Shown here one piece after another: positions 19,526-28,196 of a DNA stretch of 64,000 nucleotides. The notes below the pieces were generated by a model. The model worked only from the letters and a program-made list of their open reading frames with translations. It searched no databases and was not told the origin of the DNA. This DNA is from Bradyrhizobium betae. Lineage in GTDB: Bacteria; Pseudomonadota; Alphaproteobacteria; Rhizobiales; Xanthobacteraceae. Both the position numbers and the translations under genes were made by a program. The stretch covers positions 62,001-126,000 of the forward strand of contig NZ_CP044543.1 in NCBI RefSeq assembly GCF_008932115.1, written 5' to 3'. Each line of letters begins with the position of its first letter. Position 1 is the first letter of the stretch.

Positions 19526-20473
19526 ATGCCCGTCGTGCTCGATCCCGATGCCGCCGCCGTCTACAAGGCCTTCCAGGAGGCCGGCCGCCCCGCCTACGAG
19601 AGCCTGACCGCGGACGAAGCGCGCGCCTATTACGCGCAGGCGCGCTTTGCCACCAATCCTGACGCGCCGGAGTTGGCGCGCGTGGCGCCGCTTGCGATCC
19701 CGGCGCCGCACGGCACGATCCCGGCACGCATCTATGTGCCGAAGCAGCCACGTCTGCAGAACGGCCTGTCGCCCGCGCTGGTGTTCTTCCACGGCGGCGG
19801 CTGGGTGATCGGCGACCTCGACTCCCACGACGTCGTCTGCCGCCAGCTCGCCGTTTCAGGCGCGCTGATCGTGATCTCGGTCGACTATCGCCTCGCGCCC
19901 GAGCACAAATTTCCGGCCGCCGCCGATGACGCGATCGCCGCCACGACATGGATCGCCGCGAACGCGCGCGAGCTCGGCATCGACGCCGCGCGCCTCTCGA
20001 TCGGCGGCGACAGCGCCGGCGGCAACCTTGCGGCCGTGGTCGCGCTCGCGGCGCGTGACGGCGATGGTCCGAAAATCGCCGGCCAGGTCCTGATCTACCC
20101 GGCGACCGATTTCGCCATGACGCACGGCTCGCACAGCGAGCCCGAGACCAGCGTGCTGCTGACCCATTCGGTGATCCGCTGGTTCCGCGATCATTATCTG
20201 AACGGCGTCGCCGATATCCACGACTGGCGGGCCTCGCCGGCGCGCGCGCAGAACCTTGCCGGCCTGCCGCCGGCCTATGTGCTGACCGCCGGCGCCGATC
20301 CCTTGCGCGACGAAGGCGACGAATATGCCGCGCGCCTCAAGCAGGCCGGCGTGCCCGTCACGACCAAGCACTATCCCGGCCAGTTCCATGGCTTCTTCAC
20401 GATGGGCAAATTGCTGCAACAGGCCAATGTCGCCGTCAGCGAGATTGGCGCGTGGCTGAAGGGATTGGGCTAG
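19526..20473 (+). CDS. Alpha/beta hydrolase of the hormone-sensitive lipase family
   Basis: 315 residues. The oxyanion-hole motif HGGGW lies at about residues 91-95, and the nucleophile elbow GDSAGGN contains the catalytic serine. The catalytic Asp lies in TAGADPLRDEGD and the His in HYPGQFHGF. This is the HSL/type IV carboxylesterase group acting on short acyl esters; the natural substrate is unknown. It stands alone between the DUF2155 gene (divergent) and the toxin-antitoxin pair. Confidence 0.92.
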   Translation: MPVVLDPDAAAVYKAFQEAGRPAYESLTADEARAYYAQARFATNPDAPELARVAPLAIPAPHGTIPARIYVPKQPRLQNGLSPALVFFHGGGWVIGDLDSHDVVCRQLAVSGALIVISVDYRLAPEHKFPAAADDAIAATTWIAANARELGIDAARLSIGGDSAGGNLAAVVALAARDGDGPKIAGQVLIYPATDFAMTHGSHSEPETSVLLTHSVIRWFRDHYLNGVADIHDWRASPARAQNLAGLPPAYVLTAGADPLRDEGDEYAARLKQAGVPVTTKHYPGQFHGFFTMGKLLQQANVAVSEIGAWLKGLG

Positions 20474-20538
20474 ATGCGTGATGGTCCGCGGGCGTTGGCC
20501 TGTCCCTTGACGAAGCCACCGGCGAGCTGCATATTTTA

Positions 20539-20553
20539 GCTAGAATTTCTAGC
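20539..20553. promoter_or_regulatory. Operator palindrome of the Phd/VapC operon
   Basis: GCTAGAATTTCTAGC is a perfect 7+1+7 inverted repeat, 14 bases before the antitoxin ATG. Its position fits autorepression by a toxin-antitoxin complex. Confidence 0.7.
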
Positions 20554-20567
20554 CAGAAAGACCAAGC

Positions 20568-20825
20568 ATGTCCAAGCGAGTCTGGTCCGTGCAGGACGCA
20601 AAAAACCGCTTCAGCGAGGTGGTCAATGCGGCGCAGCGCGCGCCGCAGACGGTGACGCGGCATGGCAAACCCACTGTGGTCATCCTGAATGCCGCGGAGT
20701 TTGAACGCTTGCAGGAACTGCAACGCGCGCGGGCGCCCTCTCTTTCCGATCTGCTTCTTGAAATGCCGCAAGACGACGAGGAATTTCCACGCGCACGCAT
20801 CGCAAATCGTGACATCGGCCTCTGA
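20568..20825 (+). CDS. Type II antitoxin, Phd/YefM family
   Basis: 85 residues. The N-terminal Phd/YefM DNA-binding fold reads VWSVQDAKNRFSEVVNAAQRAPQTVTRHGKPTVVILNAAEFERL. The C-terminal half (about 55-85) is the acidic toxin-wrapping segment. It overlaps the toxin by one base (TGATG). It should neutralise the VapC-type RNase encoded next and repress the operon at the palindrome upstream. Confidence 0.93.
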   Translation: MSKRVWSVQDAKNRFSEVVNAAQRAPQTVTRHGKPTVVILNAAEFERLQELQRARAPSLSDLLLEMPQDDEEFPRARIANRDIGL

Positions 20826-21235
20826 TGTTTCTGCTCGACACCGTCACGCTGTCCGAACTGCGTCGGACCAGACGCAACCCGTCCGTGGTCGCCTGGATGG
20901 AGCGGCAGCGAACGCCCGATCTTTTCCTGAGTGTCGTCAGCATCGGCGAAATCGAACGCGGAATCGCGCGTCAACGCGCTGCGGATCCGAGCTTTGCAGA
21001 TGCGCTCGCCGCCTGGCTGGATCGCCTTCTCGCTCTCTACGGCGCACAAATCTTGCCGTTTGATCTCCAGACCGCACGCCGCTGGGGGACTCTCAGTGCC
21101 GCGCTCGGCAACGAAAGCGCCGACCTCATGATCGCCGCCACGGCCCTCGAACACGGGCTGACCGTCGTGACGCGCAATGTGTCGGACTTCAAGCCGGCCG
21201 GAGTCCGCATCGTCAATCCATTTGAAGGCAAGTAG
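20825..21235 (+). CDS. Type II toxin, VapC-type PIN-domain ribonuclease
   Basis: 136 residues. PIN-domain acidic residues are visible: D5 in FLLDTVTLSEL, E in VSIGEIERGI, D in NESADLMIAATA, and TRNVSDF at the end. It should cleave specific RNAs (tRNA or rRNA in known VapC proteins) in a Mg-dependent way when not bound by antitoxin. All catalytic positions are present, so the module looks intact. Confidence 0.93.
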   Translation: MFLLDTVTLSELRRTRRNPSVVAWMERQRTPDLFLSVVSIGEIERGIARQRAADPSFADALAAWLDRLLALYGAQILPFDLQTARRWGTLSAALGNESADLMIAATALEHGLTVVTRNVSDFKPAGVRIVNPFEGK

Positions 21236-21274
21236 CCAGCCTCGCCCTCGCGTCGCTATCCCGGACACTCCAGA

Positions 21275-22348
21275 ATGAACTCTGCTGTTTTGCGCGCCTT
21301 CCCCCTGCGCGCACTGACCTGGCTCGGCGGCCAGGGCACCCGCGCGGTCGCCGCCGTCGTGTTCGTCGCAGTCGCGGTGCCGCCACTGGGCGTGCTGCTG
21401 CGGCCCTACATCACCGAAGCGATCTTCGTTCTGCTCAGCATCTCCTTCATGCGGGTCGATCTCGCCGCGCTCCACCACCATCTGCGCCGGCCGGCGCTGG
21501 TCGCGACCGCGACGGTCTGGACCACGATCGGCGTGCCGCTGATCGTCGGGCTGATCGCCCATGCCACCGGGCTCACCAGCCGCTCGCCCGGCCTGTTCCT
21601 CGCGCTGATGCTGCAGGGCATGGCCTCGCCGATGATGGCAGCGCCCGCGCTGGCCGCGCTGATGGGCCTCGATGCCACGCTCGTGCTGGTCACGCTGGTG
21701 GCTTCGACCGCGCTGGTGCCATTCACGGCCTCGCTGTTCGCCGGCCTCTTCCTCGGCGACATGCTTAGCATCTCGCCGCCGGCACTGGGCTTGAAGCTAT
21801 CAGGCATCCTCGCGGCATCGCTGTTGGCCGCGACCTTGATCCGATGGACCTTCGGCGCGGAGGCGATCCAGCGTCACAAGAAGCCAATCGACGGCTTCAA
21901 CATCATCATCCTGCTGGTCTTCGCGGCCGCGATCATGGGTGATGTCGTGACCGACCTCTTGACTCAGCCGCTGTTCACGATCGGCCTCGCGGCGCTGTCC
22001 TTCGCGATCTATTTCACGCTGCTCGCAGTGACCACGCTGCTGTTCCGCCGCATCGGCTATGAGCGCGCGCTGGCGCTCGGCCTGATGGTGTCACAGCGCA
22101 ATCTGGGCCTGATGCTGGCCGCGACCGCCGGCGCGCTGCCGCCCACCACCTGGCTCTATTTCGCGATGACGCAGTTTCCGATCCATCTGGCACCCTACAT
22201 GCTGACGCCGATCGCGCGGCGGCTGACGGCACGGGCGGAGACGGCTAGAGCGTTTTCGAGCGAAGTGGATACCGGTTCGCGTGAAGAAAACGCGTCAAAA
22301 CAAGAATCTAGAGCTTCAGTTCTGATTCAATCAGAACCGAAGCTCTAG
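21275..22348 (+). CDS. Bile acid:sodium symporter-like membrane protein with repeat-derived C-terminus
   Basis: 357 residues with about nine to ten membrane helices. It resembles the SBF/arsenite-permease (BART) superfamily: a paired-repeat layout with LQGMASPMMAAPALAALMGLD and MVSQRNLGLMLAATAGALPP as the two crossover motifs. The substrate is unknown. The last 34 or so residues, from about 22245, are encoded by a dispersed intergenic repeat. They are hydrophilic and unlike the rest, so the ancestral stop was probably near 22245. The stop codon TAG is the last three bases of the repeat's hairpin. Confidence 0.8.
   Translation: MNSAVLRAFPLRALTWLGGQGTRAVAAVVFVAVAVPPLGVLLRPYITEAIFVLLSISFMRVDLAALHHHLRRPALVATATVWTTIGVPLIVGLIAHATGLTSRSPGLFLALMLQGMASPMMAAPALAALMGLDATLVLVTLVASTALVPFTASLFAGLFLGDMLSISPPALGLKLSGILAASLLAATLIRWTFGAEAIQRHKKPIDGFNIIILLVFAAAIMGDVVTDLLTQPLFTIGLAALSFAIYFTLLAVTTLLFRRIGYERALALGLMVSQRNLGLMLAATAGALPPTTWLYFAMTQFPIHLAPYMLTPIARRLTARAETARAFSSEVDTGSREENASKQESRASVLIQSEPKL
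22245..22348. repeat. Dispersed repeat plus 41-base hairpin, read through by the upstream gene
   Basis: The first part (22245-22307) matches a second copy at 61266-61327 with few substitutions (AGCGTTTTCGAGCGAAGTGG at the start; CGTCAAAACAAGAATC at the end). Internal arms CGTTTTC (22251) and GAAAACG (22286) pair. The second part (22308-22348) is an almost perfect palindrome, CTAGAGCTTC...GAAGCTCTAG, with one mismatch, and could act as a terminator. Confidence 0.8.
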
Positions 22349-22574
22349 CGCAGCCGCCGCGGGCAGTTCGCCGTAGGCTCTCTCGAGCCTGCCTACTTTT
22401 GAGGCGACGTACGAAAAATGGATCGTCCGAGGCTTGGGCTCGCCCCGCTACCTTAGACTGTAAATTCACAGGTGTGGCGAGCGCACAACAGCAAAGCCCA
22501 ACGTCCCGTGATTTAATGTCCACGGCGATTCCATCAAGCCGTCGGCACGCCGTACCTACATTGGAATTATTCAT
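22349..22574. other. Non-coding leader of the double-barrel porin gene
   Basis: 226 bases with no credible gene. A possible start region with A/T-rich TTAGACTGTAAATTCAC lies near 22453. No defined operator was recognised. Confidence 0.4.
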
Positions 22575-24014
22575 ATGAAGCTTGCTGGCTTCTCTACAGC
22601 GATTTTGCTCGCATCCTGTTGCGCAGCGTCTGCCGCCGACCTCCCCGTAAAATACAAGGCCCCGCCGCCGGCTCTCTGGAGCTGGAGCGGCCTCTATGGC
22701 GGCGTCAACGCAGGCTACAGCTTCGGACGGGATACGGTTCGGGAATATCCCGACCTCGCTCTGCCACCGGCGCAGGGGCGCGTCCTGCCATCGGGCGCCA
22801 TCTTCGGCGCGCAACTCGGCTACAACTGGCAGATGGGCCGTTTCGTATGGGGTCTCGAAGGGGACTTGCAATGGAGCGGTCAGCGCGACACCGCCTGCGG
22901 AGGCGTGGAGTGCTTCCAGAACTGGAACCAGGAGAACGCCGCCAATCTGTATCAACACGACGTTCAATGGTTCTCGACGGCGCGAGGCCGGGTCGGTCTG
23001 GCGAATGCTGACACCTTGCTGTACCTGACCGGCGGTGCGGCTTGGGCTGGCGTCCGTGAGACGACAACCGTGGTGCGTGATGATCTTCCCTCGTCACTGA
23101 TTCAACGGCATGTCCTGGGTGGCTGGGCGCTCGGCGGCGGCATAGAAGGACGCTTGTCCCAGGCATGGACTGTCAAATTTGAATATCTTCATCTCGAATT
23201 CAAACCCAGCACAGTGGCGGGACGCGTTTCCGCTTCCAGCGGCAACTTCGGCTTCGACTTCGTCGATCGTGTCGATAGCCGCGTCACCGACAACATCGTT
23301 CGCATCGGTCTGAACTACCGTCTGCTGGATGGATCTGGCACAGGCTTGCCTCAGCCCGATCCGGCCATGACGGCTTGGCGCTGGAGCGGACTTTACGCTG
23401 GCCTCAACGGCGGCTACGGCGCCGGCAACACATCGTTCAAGCAATTCTACTATTTCGACCCAGCCGCTGCTCCGCTTCCCGGCGAGCTCACGCATTACAC
23501 CTCGTCTTATGCGCGAGATAAGGCCTCACTGCAGGGCGCGCTCGCAGGAGGCCAGATTGGCTATGCCTGGCAACTTGATCACATCGTGTTCGGCCTCGAG
23601 GGCGATGCGGCCTGGAGCGGACAGAAGGACACCGTTGCCTACGACACTCTTTCCCAGAAGTTCAACTGGTTCGCAACGGCGCGCGCACGAGTGGGCTGGG
23701 CGCAACGCGGCTATCTGCTGTATGTCACCGGGGGCGCTGCTTTCGCCGAGATCGGCGAGACCGACGTTGGACTGGGAACGGACGTCGCGAACTTCAAGCT
23801 GACCAAGACCGGTTGGGTGGCAGGCGCAGGCTTGGAAGCGTGGCTGACCGGACGGTGGACCGGCAAGATCGAATATCTGCACGCCGATCTCGGCAACATG
23901 AACAACACCTTCAATTATCAGGCCGTCGTGTTCGGGACCGCCGCGCAAGGAACGCAGTCCACTGTTCGCAACGATCTCATTCGCATCGGCCTGAACTACA
24001 AGCTGATGGACTGA
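22575..24014 (+). CDS. Outer-membrane beta-barrel protein with two tandem barrel domains
   Basis: 479 residues. The signal peptide ends near ASA/AD (residue 21), with the typical DLPVKYKAPPP linker. Domain 1 starts WSWSGLYGGVNAGYSFG (residue 35) and ends IRIGLNYRLLD (about 253). Domain 2 starts WRWSGLYAGLNGGYGAG (residue 268) and ends IRIGLNYKLMD (479). Both contain the Omp25/RopB-like strands (WFSTARGRVG / WFATARARVG; KFEYLHLE / KIEYLHAD). Single-barrel relatives are about half this size, so the gene arose by internal duplication or fusion. Confidence 0.9.
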   Translation: MKLAGFSTAILLASCCAASAADLPVKYKAPPPALWSWSGLYGGVNAGYSFGRDTVREYPDLALPPAQGRVLPSGAIFGAQLGYNWQMGRFVWGLEGDLQWSGQRDTACGGVECFQNWNQENAANLYQHDVQWFSTARGRVGLANADTLLYLTGGAAWAGVRETTTVVRDDLPSSLIQRHVLGGWALGGGIEGRLSQAWTVKFEYLHLEFKPSTVAGRVSASSGNFGFDFVDRVDSRVTDNIVRIGLNYRLLDGSGTGLPQPDPAMTAWRWSGLYAGLNGGYGAGNTSFKQFYYFDPAAAPLPGELTHYTSSYARDKASLQGALAGGQIGYAWQLDHIVFGLEGDAAWSGQKDTVAYDTLSQKFNWFATARARVGWAQRGYLLYVTGGAAFAEIGETDVGLGTDVANFKLTKTGWVAGAGLEAWLTGRWTGKIEYLHADLGNMNNTFNYQAVVFGTAAQGTQSTVRNDLIRIGLNYKLMD

Positions 24015-24079
24015 GCTGTCGCTCCGCGAGCGCGAGCAGGCCCAGCCTGCGCCGGGACTAACGCACGACCTGCATTCTC

Positions 24080-25021
24080 CTACCCCGCCCGCGCCGCACG
24101 CCGCAGCGCCTGCGGCGGCTGGCCGAACGCGCGGATGAAGGCGCGGCGCATGCGCTCGGGGTCGCGGAAGCCGGTCGCTTCCGCAACCAGTTCAATCGCT
24201 TCGCGCGAGGACTGCACGCGCTCGCGCGCAACCTCGATCCGCAACCGTTCGATCGCCTTGGATGGCGTCGTGCCGGTCTCGGCGGCGAAGGCTCGGGCAA
24301 AATGCCGTGCGCTCATGCCGGCGCGGTCGGCGAGATCTTCCACGGTCAATCGCGCATCCAGATTCTCGCGCGCCCAGGACAGCAGCGCGCCGAAGCGGCC
24401 GTTCGGCGTCTTCAATTCCAGCAGCGAGGAGAATTGCGACTGGCCACCGCTGCGGCGATGATACAGCACGAGTTGCCGCGCGACCTGCTGCGCGATCTCC
24501 TCGCCATGGTCCTCAGTGACCATCGCGAGCGCCAGATCGATGCCCGCGGAGATGCCCGCCGACGTCCAGACGTTGCCGTCGTGCGTGAAGATCTGGTCCG
24601 GCTCGAACTTCACCTTGGGATAGCGTGCGACGAAGTCCCGCGTGCGTCCCCAATGCGTGGTGGCGCGGCGGCCGTCGAGCAATCCGGCCTCGGCCAGCAC
24701 ATAGGCGCCCGAGCAGACGCTGGCGACCCGCACGCCGCGCCTGGCCAGCCGCTGCACGAAAGCGCGCGTGACCTCGCAGCGGGCCGCATCCGCCACGCCC
24801 GCGCCGCCCGCGATGACGAGTGTCGTGATCGCATTCGCCGACTTGAAGTCCCGCGCCATCATCTCGACGCCGGACGAGCTGCGCACCAGTCCCGCGTTCA
24901 GCGCCAGCACCTTGATCCCGGTCGTCGTCTTGCCGCTGGCGCGCGCCGCGATCTCGAACACCGAGATGGGACCTGCCGCATCGAGCAACTGGAAATCGGG
25001 GAAGATCAGGATGCCGATCAT
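24080..25021 (-). CDS. GlxA-family transcriptional regulator (DJ-1/PfpI + AraC HTH)
   Basis: 313 residues. Residues about 1-185 are a class I glutamine-amidotransferase-like (DJ-1/PfpI) domain with the elbow SVCSGAYVLAEAGLLDGRRATTHW. Residues about 215-313 are an AraC helix-turn-helix pair (LTVEDLADRAGMSARHFARAFAAETG; VAEATGFRDPERMRRAF). Such regulators respond to small molecules and often control the neighbouring PfpI-type enzyme, which lies divergently 91 bases away. Confidence 0.92.
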   Translation of the reverse strand: MIGILIFPDFQLLDAAGPISVFEIAARASGKTTTGIKVLALNAGLVRSSSGVEMMARDFKSANAITTLVIAGGAGVADAARCEVTRAFVQRLARRGVRVASVCSGAYVLAEAGLLDGRRATTHWGRTRDFVARYPKVKFEPDQIFTHDGNVWTSAGISAGIDLALAMVTEDHGEEIAQQVARQLVLYHRRSGGQSQFSSLLELKTPNGRFGALLSWARENLDARLTVEDLADRAGMSARHFARAFAAETGTTPSKAIERLRIEVARERVQSSREAIELVAEATGFRDPERMRRAFIRAFGQPPQALRRAARAG

Positions 25022-25112
25022 GGTGATGTCCGAAAGTGAGGGAATTACGCCATTTCGGACAGAAGGGCATCATGCCAGGCTGCGTCCGTCAAGCTCATAG
25101 TTGGAGGCTCTC

Positions 25113-25799
25113 ATGTCGTCACCGCTCCAGATCGGACTTCTGGTGTTTCCGCGCGTCACCCAGCTCGACTTCACCGGCCCCTTGCAGGTTTTCGCGATGG
25201 TTCCGGGTGCCAAGCTGCATCTGATCTGGAAACGGATCGAGCCGGTGCCAAGCGATTCCGTGATGACGCTAATGCCGACCACGACGTTCGCCGACTGCCC
25301 GCAACTCGACGTGATCTGCGTGCCCGGCGGCGGCCGCACCAACGATCTGCTCAATGACGAGGAGGTGCTGGATTTCCTGCGCAAGCAGGCCGAAGGCGCG
25401 AAGTACGTCACCTCGGTCTGCACGGGATCGCTGGCGCTCGGGGCCGCCGGTCTCTTGAAGGGCTATCGCGCCGCGACCCATTGGAGCGCGATGGAGATGC
25501 TGAGCCAGTTCGGCGCGACGCCGACCAAGACGCGCGTCTGCGTCGACCGCAACCGCATCACCGGCGGCGGCGTCACTGCGGGAATCGATTTCGCGCTGAC
25601 GCTGGTGTCGATCCTGGTCGACCGCACCACGGCGGAAGCGATCCAGCTCCAGATCGAATACAACCCCGCACCGCCGTTCAACTCGGGCTCGCCCGACACA
25701 GCGCCGGCCGAAGTGCTGGCGCTGCTCAGGGAACGCGGCGCGCAAAACCAGGCGCGTCGCCTCGAGGCGGTGAAGCGCGCGGCCGAGCGGGTGAAGTAG
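25113..25799 (+). CDS. DJ-1/PfpI family protein, isonitrile hydratase-like
   Basis: 228 residues. The ATG at 25113 follows TTGGAGG. The DJ-1/PfpI fold carries the nucleophile cysteine in [24 protein letters not shown]-type context (here RAATHW). The N-terminal [21 protein letters not shown] is typical of cyclohexyl-isocyanide hydratase (InhA). The natural substrate is unknown. The divergent GlxA-type regulator shares the same fold in its sensor domain and probably controls this gene. Confidence 0.87.
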   Translation: [228 protein letters not shown]

Positions 25800-25810
25800 T
25801 TTCTGCTCTC

Positions 25811-25928
25811 GTGTCCCGGACGCGGTGCAGCGTGTAACGCTGCTCCGCTGGGCCGGGACCCAGAACGCGGCCCCTGGGCCCCGGCTCTGCAGCGCAACGC
25901 TTTGGCGGCGCACTGCGTCCGGGGCACG
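25811..25928. repeat. Dispersed intergenic repeat with inverted ends
   Basis: The ends CGTGTCCCGGACGC (25811-25824) and GCGTCCGGGGCACG (25915-25928) are inverted repeats with one mismatch. The interior is GC-rich with several short palindromes. I recognise this type as frequent between Bradyrhizobium genes; copy number is not checked. Confidence 0.6.
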
Positions 25929-25946
25929 TGACTCAACACAAAAGAA

Positions 25947-25976
25947 AAAGGCCGCCCGGTTTCCCGAGCGGCCTTT
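25947..25976. terminator. Bidirectional terminator between the PfpI gene and NDUFA12 gene
   Basis: AAAGGCCGC (25947-25955) pairs perfectly with GCGGCCTTT (25968-25976). Runs of A before and T after suit termination from both sides. The following stretch to 26273 contains no credible gene. Confidence 0.75.
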
Positions 25977-26273
25977 CCTGTCTTACGGCGGCTGCACATT
26001 TCATCGGACGATTTCGGAGCTTCCAGACCGGGGGCCTATCTCCCGATCGAGTCCTGGTCGGCGGCCGCTGCATCTCGGGACAGTCGCGAACTGTTGCCCG
26101 AACCGAACGCAATGGTCTCCCATCTCCGTAAGATCGGGCCATTGAGCCGCATCGCCTGCGGGGCGGCAATGGGCGCGCAGGCGCCATCCCCGCTGTTCCC
26201 GTTGTCCACAGCGGCGTGAGGCGGATGCTGGTGCATCCAGTCGGACGGTGAAGATTCGGCGGAGACCGGCAGC

Positions 26274-26681
26274 CTAGCCGGGCGTCCAGGGCTGGTAGTC
26301 GCCGGTCGCCTTCGGGCGCTTGCCGCTGGCGAGGGTCGAGCCCGAGGGCCGGTAGGCGTTGGCGGTGCCAGTGAGATTCGGCTGGTGCGGCTTTTCCCAC
26401 TCGCGCGGCTGATAGTTGTCTTGCGTCGGCGGCACATCGACGACGTGATGCATCCAGCCGTGCCAGGACGGGGGGATTCGGCTCGCTTCGGCGTAGCCGT
26501 TGTAGATCACCCAGCGCCGCTCGAAGCCGAGCGTCGGATCGATCACCCCGCCGCGGGTGCGATAGTAGAGGTTGCCCTGCTCGTCCTGGCCGACCAGCTC
26601 TCCGTACCGCTTGGTCCAGAGCTGGGTGCCAAACGTCTGGCCACTCCACCAGGTGAAGAACTTGAGAAAGAACTGTTTCAT
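26274..26681 (-). CDS. NADH:ubiquinone oxidoreductase subunit NDUFA12 family protein
   Basis: 135 residues, from MKQFFLKFFTWWSGQTFGT; the frame is open further upstream but the family begins here. Conserved features are GTQLWTKRYGELVGQDEQGNLYYRTR, RRWVIYNG, and the PPSWHGWMHH motif. It is the bacterial counterpart of complex I accessory subunit B17.2, which binds the peripheral arm. In related genomes it sits next to the DUF2155 gene; here about 7 kb separate them. Confidence 0.94.
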   Translation of the reverse strand: MKQFFLKFFTWWSGQTFGTQLWTKRYGELVGQDEQGNLYYRTRGGVIDPTLGFERRWVIYNGYAEASRIPPSWHGWMHHVVDVPPTQDNYQPREWEKPHQPNLTGTANAYRPSGSTLASGKRPKATGDYQPWTPG

Positions 26682-26864
26682 GCGGCAAGGGCCCTGCTTC
26701 GTCTGGCCCTGATGCCATCCGGGCGGCGAAATGTCCAGTTCGGCCGCAGCGGCCTTGCCCCACGCAAACGCGTGCCCGCCCCAAATCGGACGCGATCCGT
26801 TCATGCCGGGTACAGCGACGACGTGAAAATCTGCCCCTTACACGCGCACAGCCGCGTGAACCCA

Positions 26865-26889
26865 GGAACTACAGCCCATTCGATGGGTT
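26865..26889 (+). promoter_or_regulatory. EcfG-type promoter candidate of the BA14K gene
   Basis: GGAAC (26865-26869), 16 bases, GGTT (26886-26889). The -10 has G instead of C at the first position. It lies 25 bases before the ATG, leaving a short leader with AAAGGAG. Confidence 0.5.
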
Positions 26890-26914
26890 TGCTTCCGGGA
26901 AAAGGAGTTTGAAT

Positions 26915-27523
26915 ATGAACAGTCTGAAGGTTTTAAGCGCCGCTGCAGCGCTGGCGCTGGTTCTTCCGTTGGCGACGCCGAGCTTCGCCCAGGGCCCCGG
27001 CCATGGCGGCCGTGGCGGTGGTGGCGGCGCTCATTTCGGCGGTGGCGGCGGTGGCGCCCACTTCGGCGGCGGCGGCCCGCGCATTGGCGGGGGCGGCTTC
27101 GGTGGCGGTGCGCGGATCGGTGGCGGTGGCAATTTCGCGGCCGGCCCGGCGATGCGTCCGAGCGCCGGACCCGGCTTCGGTGGCGGTGGCCGTCCGGTCG
27201 CGACCGCGGGCAACAATTGGCATGGCGGCGGCGGTAACTGGCACGGCGGCGGCTGGCGTCGCCATGGCGGCGGTGGCTTCTGGCCCGGCTTCGCGGCGGG
27301 TGCCGCGATCGGCGGCATCGGCTCGTACGCCTATTACGGCGGCGGCTACTACAACGACCCCTACTACTACGGCGAAGACAGCTATTATGACGAGCCGACA
27401 GTTGCGGTGGTCCCCGACAGCGGCGGAGATTCGTCGGCCTATTGCGCGCAGCGCTACAGGTCCTACGACCCGGCCTCGGGCACGTATCTCGGCTATGACG
27501 GCCTGCGCCATCCCTGTCCGTAA
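26915..27523 (+). CDS. BA14K family protein with glycine-rich region
   Basis: 202 residues. The signal peptide ends TPSFAQ. Residues about 28-125 are low complexity, built of GGGG, HFGG and WHGG units. A short hydrophobic stretch GFAAGAAIGGIGSYAYYGG follows, then tyrosine-rich sequence. The C-terminal 35 residues are the BA14K motif (YCAQRYRSYDPASGTYLGYDGLRHPC). Family founder is a Brucella immunoreactive protein with lectin-like activity. Likely envelope-associated; an EcfG-like promoter precedes it. Confidence 0.88.
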   Translation: MNSLKVLSAAAALALVLPLATPSFAQGPGHGGRGGGGGAHFGGGGGGAHFGGGGPRIGGGGFGGGARIGGGGNFAAGPAMRPSAGPGFGGGGRPVATAGNNWHGGGGNWHGGGWRRHGGGGFWPGFAAGAAIGGIGSYAYYGGGYYNDPYYYGEDSYYDEPTVAVVPDSGGDSSAYCAQRYRSYDPASGTYLGYDGLRHPCP

Positions 27524-27545
27524 GCTGATCGACAACATCTAGAGG

Positions 27546-27577
27546 AAGAGGCGTCGCATTCAAGCGACGCCTCTTTC
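27546..27577 (+). terminator. Rho-independent terminator after the BA14K gene
   Basis: AAGAGGCGTCGC (27546-27557) and GCGACGCCTCTT (27564-27575) form a perfect 12-base-pair stem with a six-base loop and T residues after it. The 196 bases from here to 27773 show no gene. Confidence 0.9.
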
Positions 27578-27773
27578 GTTTGTCGCGCGCGCATCGCCCG
27601 TTACGCGCGTCGCGCGCGCATCATCCTTGCGACGTTCTCTACATTTTTATCGTCGATGGACCCGTATTCACGACACCGTGCATATCGACAATGATCCAAT
27701 CCCAAATTGACCCATTGCTTGATTCGCCTATATCACCGACAGGTATGGGGACTTCGATCTACTGGGAAATGTC

Positions 27774-28196
27774 ATGCCGCGTATCCTCGTGGTAGATGAC
27801 GATCCGATGGTCGGCGCGACCATCGAGGTCCTGCTCCAACGTCAGGGCTTCGACGTCACGCTGGCCGACGGCGGAGAAACGGGGCTGGCTGCGCTCGAAG
27901 CGCAGACGTTCGATGTGATGCTGGTCGACATTTTCATGCCGCATATGCGCGGCTTCGAATCCATCCGCATCTTTCACGAGCGCGCGCCCGCAATTCCGCT
28001 GATCGCGATGTCAGGCTACGCGTTCGCATCATCCGCCTCGCCCTCTCCCGACTTCCTCCGCATGGCGCTGGAGCTCGGGGCTGCGCGCTGCCTGCGCAAG
28101 CCCTTCACACCGGACGCGCTGCTGGCCACGATCCGGGAATGCCTCGGCGGCTCCGGCGAGGCCGCACAGCCGAAGGACAAGAAAGAAGCACCTTGA
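27774..28196 (+). CDS. Response regulator, receiver domain only
   Basis: 140 residues. The acidic pocket is D8/D9/D10 and the phospho-acceptor D52 in LVDIFMPHMRGFE; the switch serine lies in AMSGYA and the lysine in CLRKPF. There is no output domain. Its TGA stop overlaps the TTG start of the hybrid kinase (TTGA), so the two form one unit. It may be the phosphate acceptor of that kinase. Confidence 0.92.
   Translation: MPRILVVDDDPMVGATIEVLLQRQGFDVTLADGGETGLAALEAQTFDVMLVDIFMPHMRGFESIRIFHERAPAIPLIAMSGYAFASSASPSPDFLRMALELGAARCLRKPFTPDALLATIRECLGGSGEAAQPKDKKEAP

Noticed and set aside
25983..26273. Possible second gene downstream of the NDUFA12 gene on the minus strand
   Set aside because: Frames here lack a start with SD and any family resemblance; composition looks non-coding.
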